Source: Syntrophaceae bacterium UBA1163
Lineage (GTDB): Bacteria; Desulfobacterota; BSN033; UBA1163
Reading direction: 5' to 3'
NCBI GenBank assembly: GCA_002311635.1
Contig: DBZJ01000162.1
Coordinates: forward strand, 1-14,095
DNA: 14,095 bases
Shown: positions 13,779 to 14,095 of the stretch, piece after piece
Layout of the letters: every line of letters begins with the position of its first letter
Numbering within the stretch: position 1 is the stretch's first letter
Translations under genes and position numbers: made by a program
The notes under the pieces: generated by a model
Seen by the model: the letters and a program-made list of their open reading frames with translations, nothing else
Database searches by the model: none
Told to the model about the DNA's origin: nothing

Positions 13779-14036
13779 TCACCGATATATGTCTTTGCGA
13801 TGGCCAACCTTCACAATCCAGACAGTAAGTTCATCGTCGTGGGTGGAATATACGATTCGATATCCTCCTTGACGAACGCGATATCTTTCTTGACCGGTTA
13901 ACTTCTCGCAGCCAAGTGGGCGCGAGTTATCTGCAAGCGTTTTGATCCGCTGAAGAATCTTCTTCAGATCGCTCCTGGGTATTGAAGCAAAATCCTTCTC
14001 AACGGATGCTCGGAAGTAGAGTTTATATGCGGCCAT
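13779..14036 (-). CDS. RelE/ParE family toxin
   Basis: An 85-aa basic protein of the RelE/ParE superfamily. The N-terminal YKLYFRASVEKDFASIP segment, the central PLGCEKLTGQERYRVRQGGYRI block, and the closing YSTHDDELTVWIVKVGHRKDIYR are characteristic. RelE-type members cleave mRNA at the ribosome; ParE-type members poison gyrase. The VRQGGYRIVY and VGHRKDIYR motifs fit RelE-like toxins best, but the target is not certain. Length is typical and the frame is intact. The ATG at 14036 lies inside the 3' end of the upstream antitoxin frame (14-nt overlap), the normal antitoxin-toxin order. Confidence 0.88.
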   Translation of the reverse strand: MAAYKLYFRASVEKDFASIPRSDLKKILQRIKTLADNSRPLGCEKLTGQERYRVRQGGYRIVYSTHDDELTVWIVKVGHRKDIYR

Positions 14037-14095
14037 CTTTTCTCAGCCTTTTGACCATCTCGTCATAGCTGATAAAAGGCTCTCTCACCCTTGTT
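14023..14095 (-). CDS. Antitoxin of RelE/ParE-type system (partial, 3' end)
   Basis: Only the last 23 codons are in the window, reading TRVREPFISYDEMVKRLRKD then GRI and stop TAA. The frame overlaps the toxin start by 14 nt. The position directly upstream of a relE-type toxin, the coupling overlap and the charged C-terminal helix (the part that usually wraps the toxin) indicate the cognate antitoxin. The DNA-binding N-terminal domain that would define the family (RelB, Phd/YefM or other) is beyond the window edge. Confidence 0.65.
   Translation of the reverse strand, partial: TRVREPFISYDEMVKRLRKDGRI

Noticed and set aside
1..14095. CRISPR array
   Set aside because: No regularly spaced direct repeats with unique spacers were found; the repeats present are isolated palindromes.

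Overview
The window is a compact bacterial stretch in which every recognisable gene lies on the minus strand. Protein similarity recalled from memory, the trp gene order and the many short palindromic repeats between genes suggest a Desulfobacterota (deltaproteobacterial) type of genome. No taxonomic marker is present, so this is only a suggestion.

Layout along the + coordinates (transcription runs right to left): (1) 43-1558: tRNA-Val(CAC) with its own promoter, then yebC and ruvC. (2) 1519-1784: gene-free, with a dispersed-repeat half-site. (3) 1785-3120: a HAD-IB phosphatase followed by a PAP2-family membrane phosphatase, preceded by a GC-rich palindromic repeat. (4) 3179-3672: panD with a good sigma70-type promoter. 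(5) 3673-4032: unexplained DNA plus a probable terminator of the trp cluster. (6) 4033-12882: a complete tryptophan biosynthesis cluster in the order leader peptide - trpE - trpG - acyl-CoA dehydrogenase - trpD - trpC - trpF - trpB - trpA. (7) 13072-14095: toxin-antitoxin debris, with an intact hicB, an N-terminally truncated hicA, the C-terminal scrap of a transposase-like protein, an intact relE/parE-type toxin and the 3' end of its antitoxin.

The trp cluster makes anthranilate from chorismate (TrpE+TrpG), then phosphoribosyl-anthranilate (TrpD), CdRP (TrpF), indole-glycerol phosphate (TrpC) and tryptophan (TrpBA). Its 5' leader is the best-supported regulatory system in the window. It has a TTGACA/TTAAAT promoter, a 27-codon GTG-started leader peptide with three consecutive Trp codons, alternative pairings around those codons, and a terminator. 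A second, perfect 13-bp terminator-like hairpin lies directly before the trpE ribosome binding site. This is classical ribosome-mediated attenuation with an unusual tandem second hairpin.

The cluster is interrupted at three places, and each gap holds a palindromic element. Two of the gaps (trpG/acyl-CoA dehydrogenase and trpF/trpB) hold diverged copies of the same roughly 165-170 bp long-inverted-repeat, MITE-like element. The third (acyl-CoA dehydrogenase/trpD) holds a different imperfect hairpin repeat, a half copy of which also occurs near 1728-1755. I found no new multi-gene defence or metabolic system. The items most worth following up are the trp leader, the MITE-like family, the acyl-CoA dehydrogenase inside the trp operon, and the decayed hicAB locus.
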